Source: Aquatica leii
Taxonomy: Eukaryota > Arthropoda > Insecta > Coleoptera > Lampyridae
NCBI GenBank assembly: GCA_035610365.1
Contig: CM069432.1
Coordinates: forward strand, 106,721,529-106,785,528
Reading direction: 5' to 3'
DNA: 64,000 nucleotides
Shown here: positions 34,996-46,990 of the stretch, piece after piece
How positions within the stretch are numbered: position 1 is the stretch's first letter
How the letters are laid out: each line of letters begins with the position of its first letter
The notes under the pieces: generated by a model
What the model was told of the DNA's origin: nothing
What the model saw: the letters and a program-made list of their open reading frames with translations, nothing else
Database searches by the model: none
Position numbers and translations under genes: made by a program

Positions 34996-35479
34996 AATAG
35001 AAGAGTAAACCATATGTAAAGTAAAAGCGGAAAACCTATTTCAAAGAAACAAAGAAACGGTAAGATCTTTTGCCACGTCACAAGCTGTCATACACAATGA
35101 TTAACAGACGGCAAAAATGAAAGAAGTACTAAAGGGCTATAAAAACATTGAAGAAAGAAAGTAAACTAAGATTTGAAGAAAATAAACGAGAAATATCAAG
35201 GTTTACAGCAAGAAATAAAAGAGAAAGAAGAAAATTAATACTAAAAAAATTTAAAGATTAAAAGTTTATATAGAAAACAAAAAAACAAAAGAAAAAATTG
35301 TATTCTTGTAAAAGGAATGGTCTCAGTCGATGAACACATTACCTGAAACAACGTAGAGCAGTTCATCAATACGCAAATGGGTAAAGATTATAATTAAAGC
35401 ACATCTAGACATGACTTCAAAATTTTTAAGAAAAAAGTAATGACAAATAAGAAAAAACTTCCTAACACTATAGTATATA

Positions 35480-35622
35480 CAGGGTGGTCTACTTAAGACG
35501 CATATATCTGTCTATGTTTTCATAATTTCTATAAAGCCTCTTCAGAAATTATTTTTATACGTAGAGTGTGGCTCATATACTTCAAAAGCTAATTAACTTT
35601 GTTTTTTTAAGTTGAACACCCT
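35480..35622. mobile_element. Small MITE with CAGGGTG ends
   Basis: Left TATATACAGGGTGGTCTACT and right, minus strand, ATATAGGGTGTTCAACTTAA are inverted; the element is about 143 bp and lies in TATA-rich flanks. Superfamily not assigned. Confidence 0.5.
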
Positions 35623-35639
35623 ATATATTATGACATATT

Positions 35640-37390
35640 TGTATTTCTTGTTAATTCTAAGAACTAATGTATTAACCATACATAAGGTGTTAGGTGAGTG
35701 GTTTAAGAGTGATTAGGCATTCTTTCACGAAAGTAAATTACAATATAAATAAGTTTTTGAAACACTAAAATCAAAAGGAATATTTGATATGGCAGTTTTT
35801 AGCTATTACTTGTTTGAATAAAGTACGAAGCTTTGATATTTTATTTTACAAGTAGTTACAACTATTTTTATTGTATTTTATGTTATAAATTATTTAAACC
35901 TAGAAAGGTATTTTTTTATTATAGCATTTTGCATACTAAATTAATTTTCATAAATCTTAAACGAAATGGTTTTTTGTTGTTTACTCGTACATTTGTAATA
36001 GAAAGTTATGCTTAAAGCAAAAACATTATTTAGAATATCCCTTGAGCATGTTTAAATTTGTAAATAAATTTCTTATTTTGTTTAACTCATACCAAAGATC
36101 TTATGCTTAGTGTTACGATTTTTACTTAGAATGATTACAATTTAATTAATTGGATTATTTCTATGTTTGTATTAATAGGAAATCGTTTTAGTTTGTATCA
36201 TAAACATAAACAATTTGACCAACTCTAAGTTTGTTTTATAACGTAAAATATTAGAAAGTATGCTAATTACGCTTTAGTTACTGAATATTCTAAATAAGAT
36301 AGCTTTCGGTCTAGAGTTTTAAGATAAAGAGTGTACAGTTCAGAAACAGCTATAGGCTAATATATTATTTTAATAAAAAACAAATCGATAAAACCAGCTG
36401 GTTCTTTCATGCGTTTTCAAATTTTTGTTTTTAAATTATAACTTGTTTATATTAAAAAAATGCACTAAAACAAATCTATCTCAAGTGTTTTATTTTTATC
36501 AATGCAACTATTACGTACAACGGAATACTCACTGAACATCATGTACAAGACAAAAAAAAATGAAATGTAACTTGTTTTTGTTATTATTTTGCATTGTAAT
36601 TTTCTACAAAATTGAATTTTATTTATGAATAAACACAAAAGTAAGTACTCAAATTATTTTTGTATAGTGGTTATAAACTATAACTGCTGCAATTTGTTTT
36701 CTTTTGTATAAAATTATATTTTTCTACGGCCTCCGTGCACTTCAGTAAAAATTTGTTAATAATCATAAAAAATGTTACTTCCAAGTATGACAACAAACTT
36801 TTATTGCTTATGTTTTGAAGCGTATCACATAGCAGTGACTTTAGTTATAAAACAATGTGTAGATAAAATAATAGAACGTGAATCATAAAATTTTAATACA
36901 AATCAGATAATTTAAACTAAAGAATAGAAGTGCGATACGCTTTTTATGTAACCTTGAATATATTTACTTTAATAACTTTTAGGTACATTAATAGTATAAA
37001 GATTTAGTATTTCAATTTTTTTTGTATAAAATAATAAATATAATACTACATGATTGAAGAAAGTTAAATAATCACCTTTAAAATTAAAGATTTACGAGTA
37101 AGAGATTAATTAATACTTTAATTGAGTAGTATACTTTTAAACTACATTATAACTGCACAGTGATCGGAATGTAGTTTAAAACAAAACTAATTATTTTTCA
37201 TACATCATAAACATAACAACTTGGTTAATTAGAGATAGTTTTTAGAAGGATAAATTGATCTGAAATTGTTCTAAAACTGATACAATTATTTTTAGCTACT
37301 CAATATTGTACAAAAGGTGTTAAAAAACCCTAAATTCTTCATGTACATTTAAAAAATAATTGATATATACATATATATATATATAGACAT
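35640..37390. other. No recognised gene
   Basis: Uniformly AT-rich, no open frame with a domain, no repeat structure noticed. Confidence 0.4.
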
Positions 37391-37391
37391 A

Positions 37392-37715
37392 TAAACCGGT
37401 TGCTGTTGAGCCCGTAGAATATATAAACCCTACGCTCTTTAGCCCGAAGAAACGCTATTAAGCCCGGTTTCGGGCTCATCTACGTATCCATGTGTATATA
37501 ATCAAAATACGATTATATAAGCATCAAAACGTGTAAATCCAAAAATTTTGCCGGGCTTCATATTATACCGTTTATATCTGCATTATATATAAAATAGTTC
37601 AGAGTTAGTCACTGCAGAGGTCGCTTTTATATACAAACTGTTTACAGACACGGACGGTACGTTGTGTAGCCCAACATCCGACAACGTTGGATGGGCTTAA
37701 TAACAAGCAGTAAAC
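37392..37715. mobile_element. MITE with AGCCCG subterminal repeats (copy 1)
   Basis: Left end TAAACCGGTTGCTGTTGAGC and right end, minus strand, GTTTACTGCTTGTTATTAAG CCC are inverted over about 22 bp. AGCCCG or CGGGCT recurs at least six times inside (for example TTTAGCCCGAAGAA, AAGCCCGGTTTCGGGCTCAT). A second member is at 39822-40560. No coding capacity in 320 bp. Confidence 0.6.
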
Positions 37716-39821
37716 GTATACTCTAAGTGTATTTTACTTTAGTATAAATTTTATGCACTTTTTGAGTATCATCACGTTTTAATAACTTTTCACAAAAACA
37801 ATACAAACGGTTTTAGTCAAAAATTGGAAGTTGATTTTTCAAAACGTTTGCAATTTCTACGTGATGCTTGTACGTACATATGTAGAATGTGGTATTTTTA
37901 TAAGTATTAAATTAAATTAAAATTGAAGTATTGAAAAAAATATTTGAAAACCTCTAAAGAGATTTGGATCAAAAGTACAATATAGGTAGCTAAGAAACTT
38001 TAAAGTTACAAGAATCATTTGTTGGTTCATTCATGTTGTAATACCTATAAAATAATTTGAAACATAAATACATACATTTAATAAAAACGTTATAACGAAA
38101 AAGATATGTCTTAGGATATGATATTAGCATTTCTCATATAATTTTTTTTCTTTTACTAAAAATCTTTAAAAACAATGTAGGAATCTCGTTTTGTAATGTA
38201 AAAATTCTTAGAAGCATGGACATTTTTTAGTATTCTGAAAGAGTTTTGTAGAATCAATTGGAAAATATTACTTTTCGTGAAATAATTATGGAAAGTTATG
38301 ATAATTTTGCAGATAACACTGTACAATTAAAAAAAATTAAATTTGGTTTTACCAACACAAAGCTTTTACAAACAAATTTGAAAAAAAAAGAGTTGTCCTA
38401 GCAGAAAGAGAAACAAAACTTACAGTCATAAATTTTAAAATCGACACAGAGTTTTTAAGTAATTATGATAACAATTTACTTAAAAGTTAGAAAAATAATA
38501 ATTAAGACAAACAGTTAATCCACTTCTTACAAGAAATAAGATGTGTTTTTAAAGTTTGAGTCATTTCATATGAAATCGTCTAAAAGTAAAAGCTGACTTA
38601 TTTTAGAGTCCTAAAAAACAAATCTACGCACATTTAGTTTTGATGAACGCCCGTTTTTACCTGACCGAATTGAAAAACATAATTTTTATGCTTTTTTTGA
38701 GTGCACAACGAAAATTTATTCAATACCGATCAACAATGACGCGCTGCTAAAAATACGTTTTTTAACTTATTTTCAGTGATTTTTAACTGACTTTAGTGTC
38801 TTGGTCGTTTAATGTAAGCACCTAATGTTATTCAGAAATTAAGTTTACATATCCTAAAAAGCATAAACCCAACAACTGATGAAAAAACCCACTTTTTGTA
38901 CAAAAAAAATGCTTGAAATTCGATGAAATCGCGTTTTTCAGGCTACATTGATCGTCTTGTTGTTGTCACATTCTTAGTGCCTATACACTTGGTTTTTTAA
39001 AGCAAATATTTTAGTAATTTTATTAGGTTAAAAATATTATTTGCAATTGGTTACTTTTTTGTGTGAAAATTCATAAAACACTACATGTTTGTTTTCTTTA
39101 TATTTAGTGTAGTTTTATCTATTTTGTTTGAATCTTAGATTATAGCAAGTAGGTTGAATGTTTTTTAAACGTGATATTATGTTTTCATTTTCATTGAAAT
39201 TGTGTGTATATTACGTGAATATAACATATGATGGAATATTTTCTTAGAAAGCTTAGCTTATTGGCTTAACGATATTGACAGCATCACAATTATAGAAAAG
39301 TGAATACCTTTACGGTATCAACTAGCTGTAACCGTGAGAAATCTAAACTATATTAAATTATTGTACCTTTTTATGTTATTATCTTATTAATACATATGTT
39401 ACAGCAGCTTGAACATTCACACTCTATACAAAAAACTAATTTTTATGCCAAGAATTTCATTAGAGCAGAAATCGAACATTGTTTCTGAAGTTACTATATG
39501 ATGATCTGCAGTTCGTTCTGTTTTTTTTATAGTTTGTGACGGTCCGATTAATGATAAATCTGTTACTTTAATCGGCATTTAACGTCTACATTAAGGAACA
39601 AATAAATTGAGTGAAAATGTTTCCGACTACTTATTAGAATTCCTCAATTTCGTTATTTGAAACAGAGTATTCTATTTACTATCACATACATATTTTAATT
39701 TCAACTAAAATTTCATGATAATGTTGTATGACATACTGTATGCCCAAAACTTACCTTTCAATTTATTTCCGATTTATTAAAAAAACTTTGTGTGTGTAAA
39801 TAAGAATATGTAGGTACAAAC
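37716..39821. other. No recognised gene
   Basis: AT-rich; nothing recognised on either strand. Confidence 0.4.
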
Positions 39822-40560
39822 ATGTAAACAGGTTGTTGTTAAGCCCGTAGAACATATAAACACTACGTTCTCTAGCCCGAAGAACCGTTATATATCCCAG
39901 TTTTAGGCGCATCTCTGTATATATGCGTATGTCATCAAAATACGATTGTAGAATCATTATTTTTTTTATTATGCGGTATATTGCAAGTTTGATTTAAAAA
40001 TTAATTTGTGCTTGTCAAATAATGACAAATAACACACTCTACGTTAGTCGTGCAACTTGCGGCAACGGTTAAATTTAACTTTTCTTTAAAAAAGTTGCCA
40101 AAAACAGAGTTACATGCGGAATTTTAAAGAAAATTATTTGATTTGCTGCCGTTTTGAGTATGTTTTTTTTTCAGATAAGAATTTGCTAATACACACAAGT
40201 TATAGCTTACAATCTTGAATTATATTTACAAATAGAACAAACTTTGCACCAATCATAAAAAGAGTTTAATGCTTGAATACAGTTTTTATTTTAAATCTGC
40301 AGAAAGTTTATTTGTTACGTGAATATTAATCAAATTAAATTTTTAAAAAAATTATTAGATCGGAAGATGTTTTAGAGAGTTATCTGCAAAGACTAAACGC
40401 AAATGTTAAAATTTCAAATCATTCGAATTTCGCTTAATAACTACGTTTAGAGCGTGTATAATATTGGCAACGCAGTCGGGATTAACAGCGCGCTAATAAC
40501 GTCGTGTAGAAAGGCGTTACCGCCCGGGCTCATCGGGTACCTGTTTACATATCGGGCTCA
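39822..40560. mobile_element. MITE with AGCCCG subterminal repeats (copy 2)
   Basis: Left end ATGTAAACAGGTTGTTGTTA then AGCCCGTAGAA closely matches copy 1 (37392), continuing TAAACACTACGTTCTCTAGC. The right end, minus strand ATGTAAACAGGTACCCGATG then AGCCCG, is its inverse. It is 730 bp, so longer inside than copy 1; the interior is AT-rich without a gene. An AT microsatellite abuts its right edge. Confidence 0.6.
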
Positions 40561-40575
40561 ATTGCGTACAGTTTA

Positions 40576-40579
<4 letters not shown>

Positions 40580-40649
<70 letters not shown>

Positions 40650-40651
40650 TT
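40580..40651. repeat. (TA)n microsatellite
   Basis: Nearly pure TA repeat of about 72 bp with a few G interruptions. The 60-codon frame over it is an artefact. Confidence 0.95.
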
Positions 40652-41961
40652 GTAGAGACGCTACTACGAGGATACTTTCATTTGTATCGCGTATAACTAT
40701 GAAGCTACGCTTCAGACTACGAGGATATCCTCATAGTGTGCTGCTATTTCCTAATGAGTACGAGCTTACGATTACAGCCACATCTAGCGGCGGTTGTGTA
40801 ACACCATATATGTGTGGCAGATGTCGCTGCATATAAATTTTTAATAATTAATGTAATATGAACGGAGATTGTAGCAACCTCAAAGATTTTCAGTTCTACA
40901 CAGGAAAGTTTACTAGCAATATAATTTACGGCGCTAGTAGGTACATATGTATATACAAAAATCAATAAGGAAATTTGGAATAAAATATTTTTTTAGTCTT
41001 TTCGGAAACTCACAAAAATACAAGATATTGTATATTGTATTGCTAATAAGGTAACTGCATAACTACACACAACACAAAAATTATGCACCTAGCAAAAAAG
41101 TAATTTTAATTATCAATAGTAAAATATTTTGCCCTTATTACTTGAATTTTATAAGAAACTTTTTCTTAATTCGTTTTTCTAATAACTCGCTGTTTTGAGA
41201 AACTTTTATTTACATTAAATTACATACATGAATAATTTAAAAAACGTTTTAAGGTTACATCAATTTTGATTCTATTAATATTATTCTTTATTTCATAGTA
41301 AGGAATTTCTTAAGTAGTTATTTATCAGAAAGGAGAAAAGTCGTATCTACATTTTTCTGACTGAATGACAAACATTTGTAGTTGAAAAACACAAGTCAAG
41401 TATTTACTTCACTTTATACCCACATATCACTTAATGCAGTTTTACAAAAAATACCCTGCTACATGAAAATCACTTTTGCTCAAAAAAATGCAAATATGAC
41501 CTTATTGATTTGCACGCTAGTCGGTGTCTTTTATATTCTTCGTAATTTATGGTTGTTTTACTTCCTATATTTTTCTTATTTGCTATTCTTAATTTGCGCT
41601 TCTTGTTTAATTCTTGACTCATCGTTTTGTGTTTTTTGTTTTTCTTGGTAAGGCGATATAAATAGCAATATCTTTTAGTTTATTTATAATATGTCGTCAT
41701 GTAAATAAATAAAAACGTTAATCGTAAGTTGAGGGCCACAACTTAAAATTATGAAAAAAAGTACAATTAATCGAGTGCACGCCATCAAGCCGCGTGGTTT
41801 TGATGACGGTAAAGAAACCTTGCTTGGAGGATTCCTTGTAAAGCGATAACGATTGCAAATGCTTAAATCATGCTGTGTCCACGTGTTTTATATTCGAATT
41901 TACTTATGCATTTTATAATCATAATATTCATCATTTTTTTATTAAAATTTAAAATGAACAT
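40652..41961. other. No recognised gene; short palindromes
   Basis: The microsatellite is followed by TGAAGCTACGCTTCA and TACGAGGATATCCTCATAG palindromes (about 40698-40738) and a CCACATCTAGCGGC/GTGGCAGATGTCGCTG inverted pair at 40778-40832. A 65-bp block near 41515 (GTGTCTTTTATATTCT.CGTAAT) recurs near 42930. No gene. Confidence 0.35.
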
Positions 41962-42580
41962 AGTCAAATCTCGATAACTCGAATCTCAAGATGCACCAAA
42001 ACAAACTTATCGAAAATTCGAATTTTTCATGCCAATAAATATGTAAGACGTAGACAAGAACCGCAAATTTTGTAACAATTTAAAAAGTGCATTTTTTGTA
42101 GTGTGAGATTATTTTATTATATATGTAAGTTATCTTCTCTAGTTGTAACGAAGTTGATTCGGAGAACAATTTGACGGCCGTATGCATACCATTATAGTAC
42201 CTACGTGCTGATTGTATAAACAATTTGATTATTCATAATTTTATTACCTCTACTCTTTTAAAGGAAAAAGTAAAAAAATTAAATTAAACATATTTTTGTG
42301 TACTTACAATCATATGAACGTATTTATTGTATATAAAGACAAATTAATAATCAATAATTTTTTGTAATTTGCAATACAAATACTTTTCATGTAAAATAAG
42401 AAATCATGTTTAAGTTTATATCTTTTTAAATAAAATTGTTGGAATATTAAAAAGCAGGATGTCTTAAAATGATCAAAAATATTTTTATTTCGACATTGCC
42501 AATTCATCGCATAGTGTTAGCTGTTTATCTTAAGTTTATTACTGCTTATCTTGTGTCATAAACATAATCTGACTAGAAAG
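41962..42580. repeat. Dispersed repeat, pogo-like end (copy 1)
   Basis: Starts TAGTCAAATCTCGATAACTC and matches 49554-50200 along most of its length (shared CATGCCAATAAA.ATGTAAGA, GTACCTACGTGCTGATTGTA, ACTGCTTATCTTG..TCATAAAC). The opening words resemble terminal repeats of pogo-type transposons (TCAAACCTCGATAA). No transposase inside. Confidence 0.5.
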
Positions 42581-42995
42581 AAATGATAGCAAATTACCAA
42601 GTGTTAAACAGAGATATGCAAACTAAATGAAAATAAATTTACAGAAGTACTTAGTTATGATTTCTTTTGACGAAAATAATTTAGGATGAAGGTGAAACCG
42701 CCTATAAAATTGCATATTGCCGTACCGTACTTTTTGAAATCACTTGCAGATAAGCTCATATATACACTGTATTTCAATATTTGAATCCAATTTTGAGAAA
42801 CTAATCACTCGAAAAGTAATTCTCGTTTTGATTAAATTTTTGCGTCAAAAGTTTTTATATTAAATCTTGTTTCACCAAAAAAATTGGGACCTTTAACAAG
42901 GGGAGCTCAGGTGATATTACTTTTGCTCGTTGTCTTTTATATTCTATGTAATTTACGTTTCTTTTATTTCTTATATAATTTTTTCATTTCTACTA

Positions 42996-44803
42996 CAGTA
43001 AAACCTGTGTAAATTGACCACCTTTGGGACCATCACACAATGGTCACTTTAAGCAGGTGGTCATTTTACAAGGAATATTTCAATCAATATTTAAGAATAA
43101 TTAAGTACATATAAACAATTAGTGTTTAAAAAAATCCAACAAGGTAGTTTGCTTAAGGTTATTTTGTTTAGCACAAATTCGTTCGTTAACTTTATTTTTG
43201 ACAGTATATAAGTGCGTCAATATTTCAGGACAGTTCTGAACAGCGAAGTTGGTTAACTGATTTAACATACTGGAGGCAGTTTCAAAGGTTATTTCATTTT
43301 CAGTGGTAACTACAGCGGATGGACTGTTATCAGTATCGCCATCACTATTACTAAGTTCATGGTCTTGCAACTTATTTTTTGATTGGTCTTCCAAAACCAT
43401 TTTAAAAACCTCTTCAGCATTGAATTCTTGAAATACAGAAGAATTTTTATCGCATTCTAAAAAAGTATCCATATCAAAGTTGTTAAATTGTGGTAGAAAC
43501 GGTTCTTCAGATGAAGTAACTTCAGCAGGCTCGCTTTCTAATTCTTCAAATGCAAAACCTGCTTTTTGAAACATTTCACAATTGTTTCTTCTTTCACTTG
43601 TTGCCACGCTTCTGCCACCCACATAACCGCATCCAGAACGTTAACTTTGACTGCAATTTCCGTAACGGATTTCAAATCTCCTGACTCACATTTAGCGATC
43701 ACTTCAGAAAGCAATAATTTTCTGTAAAACGCTTTAAAATTTTTAATTATTCCCTGGTCTAATGGTTGAAGCAAAGCAGTTGTATTTGGTGGTAAAAACT
43801 TCAGAGTTACGTTACTTAAATTTGAAAGTTGTGGATGTGCTGGACAATTATCCACAATCATCAGTATGTTTCTCTTTTGTTTCCTCATATTAATATTGAC
43901 TTGTTGTAACCAGTCGCAGAATAATTCAGATGTCATACACGATTTCTTGTTAGATCGCCATGATACGGGAAGCTTGTCAATTTTTATATTCTTAAAACAT
44001 CTTGGCTTCATCGTTTTGCCAATTACTAATGGTTTTAATTTTTCACCTGTCATACTTGAGGACAACATAACGGTTAAACGTTCTTTTGACATTTTCCCAC
44101 TCTTGCAGGGATCTCCTTTTATTGTCAAACTGCGATCTGGCATGGCTTTGTAAAATAATCCACACTCGTCAGCATTGAAAATGTCTTTTGGTTTAAATTT
44201 TTAGTAAATTCTATAAATCGTGTGCGAAAATCTGTAACTATCGTAGGGTCGATTTCGTGTGGGTCTCCACTTGAACTTTTTTGAGGAATGTTGTTTCGTT
44301 TTTTAAATGAATCTAGCCATCCCGACGACGCTTTAAAATTTACCAATTGCTCTTCTTAAGCAAATTTTAAAGCAACCTCTTGTAACATCGGACCAGAAAT
44401 TCGTGCGTTTACACTACGCATTTTTAAAAACCAACTTAACGTTAATCGGTTTATGACTTCAAATTCTGTTAATCGTCGTTTTCTAAAAGATTCTAAAGCA
44501 TCTTGCTCATATCGTTGTTGGTATTCTGCCTTTCTTTTCTTAATGTTATTTACAGTTGTTTTGCTAATACCAAAATGTTCTGCAGTTTTCCTTTCACTGT
44601 GGTTTTGTAAAAACTCTAACACTTTTTGTTTTTCTTGTAAGTTCAATTCTCTGTACACTTTTTTACTCGCCATTTAAACTGCACTATTAATATCGCCAAA
44701 AAATGACATAAAACTTTTGCAAAATTAGGATATTTAGTAATCAGTAATGAATTACTCAGAAATAAGAACAAAAGAGAGATTTTAATTTATACCAAACAGT
44801 GGT
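42996..44803 (-). mobile_element. pogo/Tigger transposon, right end truncated
   Basis: The left end starts CAGTAAAACCTGTGTAAATT directly after a TA (42994-42995), the Tigger pattern, and holds subterminal GTGGTCA words (43017, 43066). The transposase is on the minus strand. No matching right terminal repeat was found near 44800, where hAT sequence begins, so that end was lost. Confidence 0.75.
43119..44673 (-). pseudogene. Tigger-like transposase, nearly intact
   Basis: Starts at 44673 with a CENP-B-type HTH (ELNLQEKQKVLEFLQNHSE, HFGISKTTVNNIKKRK), then a second HTH (SGWLDSFKKRNNIP). The DDE-like catalytic core follows: FNADECGLFYKAMPDRSL (first Asp), ILMIVDNCPAHP (second), and LLQPLDQGIIKNFK (third, the DDD pattern of pogo). 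The C-terminus is acidic (EELESEPAEVTSSEEP). Only three lesions are seen: a TAA at 44356-44358, a frameshift at about 44180, and a one-base loss in an A-run at about 43575. Such a light load suggests recent death. Normal Tigger proteins are 450-600 residues; this one would be about 515. Confidence 0.85.
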
Positions 44804-45420
44804 CATAAAGCTAAAGATATTGAGAACGCTGTTTGAAATGCCTTTTAAAGAAATGATCTTGACATAAAGAACTGTCGTGGTCAATCTTATGACAATGCTA
44901 GCAATATGTCAGGTGCATATGCAGGACTTTAGACATGAATTAAAACAATTAATTCTTAGATTACGTTCCGTGCGCTGCATATTTCTTAAATTTACTAAAA
45001 ACTTGTGTAGCTGAATCGGTATCTGACGCAGCTAATTTTTTTGCTACCTTGCAAAAACTATATAATTTTTTCACTATATCTACACATCGATAGTGATGTA
45101 ACGTACAAGTCTAAAGGTTATGGGTTTTACTCAAATTGTTGGCCTGCTTAAAATGATGCATTTTATGCTTTAGAAAAGAGTGGGCTTTATTCCATAAAAT
45201 ACAGGAAAAAACCGAACACATGATCTAAAGCTGCTGGACTGCAAAAAACATTTAGAAACAGCAATTTTGGTCATTGTTTGAAAAGTAATTTTAGATCGTT
45301 TCAATGCTGCTAGTAAGAAACTTTAGAAATCCCCAGTTGATTGATAATGAATGATGAAATGAAAGAGAATCTTTTTCTGAACAGAAAAATTTCAGTACCG
45401 CATTTTGGAATTATTAAATC
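44804..45420 (+). pseudogene. hAT transposase relic (DUF4371-like)
   Basis: Plus-strand frames read NDLDIKNCRGQSYDNASNMS GAYAGL (catalytic Asp region) near 44855, YVPCAAY/FLK..NTCVAESVSDAANFFATL near 44965-45055, LYNFFT.STHR near 45060, and LETAILVIV, ILDRFNAASKKL near 45260. This order is that of the ZMYM1/DUF4371 branch of hAT. Stops are frequent. Its start is the truncation point of the Tigger element. Confidence 0.65.
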
Positions 45421-46439
45421 TCAAAAGAATATATTTTTATTATTCATATATAAGATATTTCATTTCTAATCATGGCAAACAAGGCGCCATATCAGACACG
45501 GTCTAGGGCGCAGTCGATCCTAAATTTGCCTATTTCCGTTGTAAAGCGATAACGATTGCAAAGACTTAGATGATGTTATGTATCTCGACATAGTGGCGTA
45601 GCTACATATTTAGCGCTCTGGACAAAGTAAAATTTATGGCGCTCCTTCGTTTATCGGAAAAGTTCTAGCAAAGTTTGTTTTCTAATCTAAACGTTCTTCA
45701 ATTTAAAACCAGCGTTGGCAGATATCTCACAACAAATTATCGTCGAGACGTTACGAAATTATCGTACACTATATAAGGATTTTTCCCGTTGTTTATCTTT
45801 CTAATTTACAAAAAGCATAAAGAGGTTATAGTACACAAAGCTAAAATTTTGGAACCGCAAATAATGATTTTAAATTGAAATGAAAAAAATAATATCACAT
45901 TAAAAACATAAAATGTTTTTCTAAAAAATAATAAACATAAGAGGAACATGCAAGTCATAAATCAACAGTTGATCAAGTTTTCAATGTTCAATTTTCATTA
46001 TTTCAAAAAAATTATACTTAGAATTCGACATAACTAAACTTTTTTTATAAAATGATAAAAAAAAAACAAATTAATTCAATCAAACTATTTCGGGTGTTGG
46101 TCACCGTACGCACACGAACCCAGAAAAATGTAGATAAGTGATTATGACTACACAAGAAAGAGATAACAGTCAGAGTTGCGTTCGTATACATTAATTAGTT
46201 TATTTTCATCAATTCAATATAAAATTGTTAAAAGCAAAGTACTAATTTTAGTTAAATCAGCATTACATTTTACATGCAGTATTGTCCATATAGATAGCAA
46301 CTTTTGAAAATTCCAGGTATTTTAATGAACAAAACAAATTATAAAAAGTTACTAGTAGTTATTTCTTTTATTCTATTATAAAATATTGACAATAAGTTTA
46401 ATGATAACTTTTTTAAACCTGTTATAAACATTTTAACTT
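45421..46439. other. No gene; hAT-type terminus at 45589
   Basis: CATAGTGGCGTAGCTACATA followed by GCGCTCTGGACAAAG (45589-45625) looks like the start of a Tip100-type hAT element running right; no second end was found. Otherwise AT-rich. Confidence 0.35.
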
Positions 46440-46990
46440 AGACGTAACACCCTATGATTTCAAAGCATGGTTCGGACCATTGTTATGTTGAAAAATGTAT
46501 TTAATAGAAATATATTCTTCGGCATATGGTTCCATGATGTTTTTAAAAGTATCTTTTACTTGTATTATTGAGACCTTCAATACTATTAAATGGTCCCATT
46601 ATCATATGCCGAAAAAGTTTCCATCATGTTTTACTGTTGATACAATGTACTTTGGATCAAATCTTTTCCCAGCAGCTCTTCGTACATACATGCTGTATAT
46701 CATCACTATTAAATAAATTAAATTTAGATTCATCAGTGAATACCACTCTTTCCCATTGTTCCACTGTCCAGTTGATGTGTGTCCGAGTAAATGCTAATCG
46801 GACCCTCACATTACTTTTTTATCAATTCTGCAGTAACTAATCTTCTTCGTTCTGTTTTCGAAGAAATAATTTTTCTGCTTTCTAGAGCAATTTTCTCCAA
46901 AATTTTCTCGGAAAAAACTTTTTACACTTGTTAAGAATGAAATTTCACACTTCACTCTATTTCGACCCATTTTAAGTAAAAGTAAAAAAT
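46440..46990 (-). pseudogene. Tc1-like transposase fragment
   Basis: On the minus strand, ILEKIALESRKIISSKTERR lies upstream of HINWTVEQWERVVFTDESKF, which contains the first catalytic Asp (TDES), and NLFNSDD. Next come RRAAGKRFDPKYIVSTVKHD in another frame and HNNGPNHALKS, a decayed form of the second catalytic block (usually HDNDPKHTS, the Asp now Asn). It is a Tc1/mariner piece, not functional. Confidence 0.7.

Larger units (their letters stand above)
31440..35000 (+). mobile_element. Non-LTR retrotransposon (LINE), degenerate
   Basis: A purine-rich plus strand carries a coiled-coil ORF1 followed by an ORF2 with apurinic-type endonuclease, reverse transcriptase and C-terminal domains. The order and the endonuclease sequence resemble LINE proteins often labelled 'craniofacial development protein 2-like' in insect annotations. 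No poly(A) tail or target duplication was delimited. An A-rich, lysine-coding stretch continues to about 35460 and may be part of it or another element. Confidence 0.8.

Noticed and set aside
40609..40836. 75-codon plus-strand frame
   Set aside because: Begins in the TA microsatellite (MYIYIYI...) and has no domain.
46495..46840. Plus-strand frames 46495-46716 and 46568-46840
   Set aside because: Antisense shadows of the minus-strand Tc1 transposase fragment.
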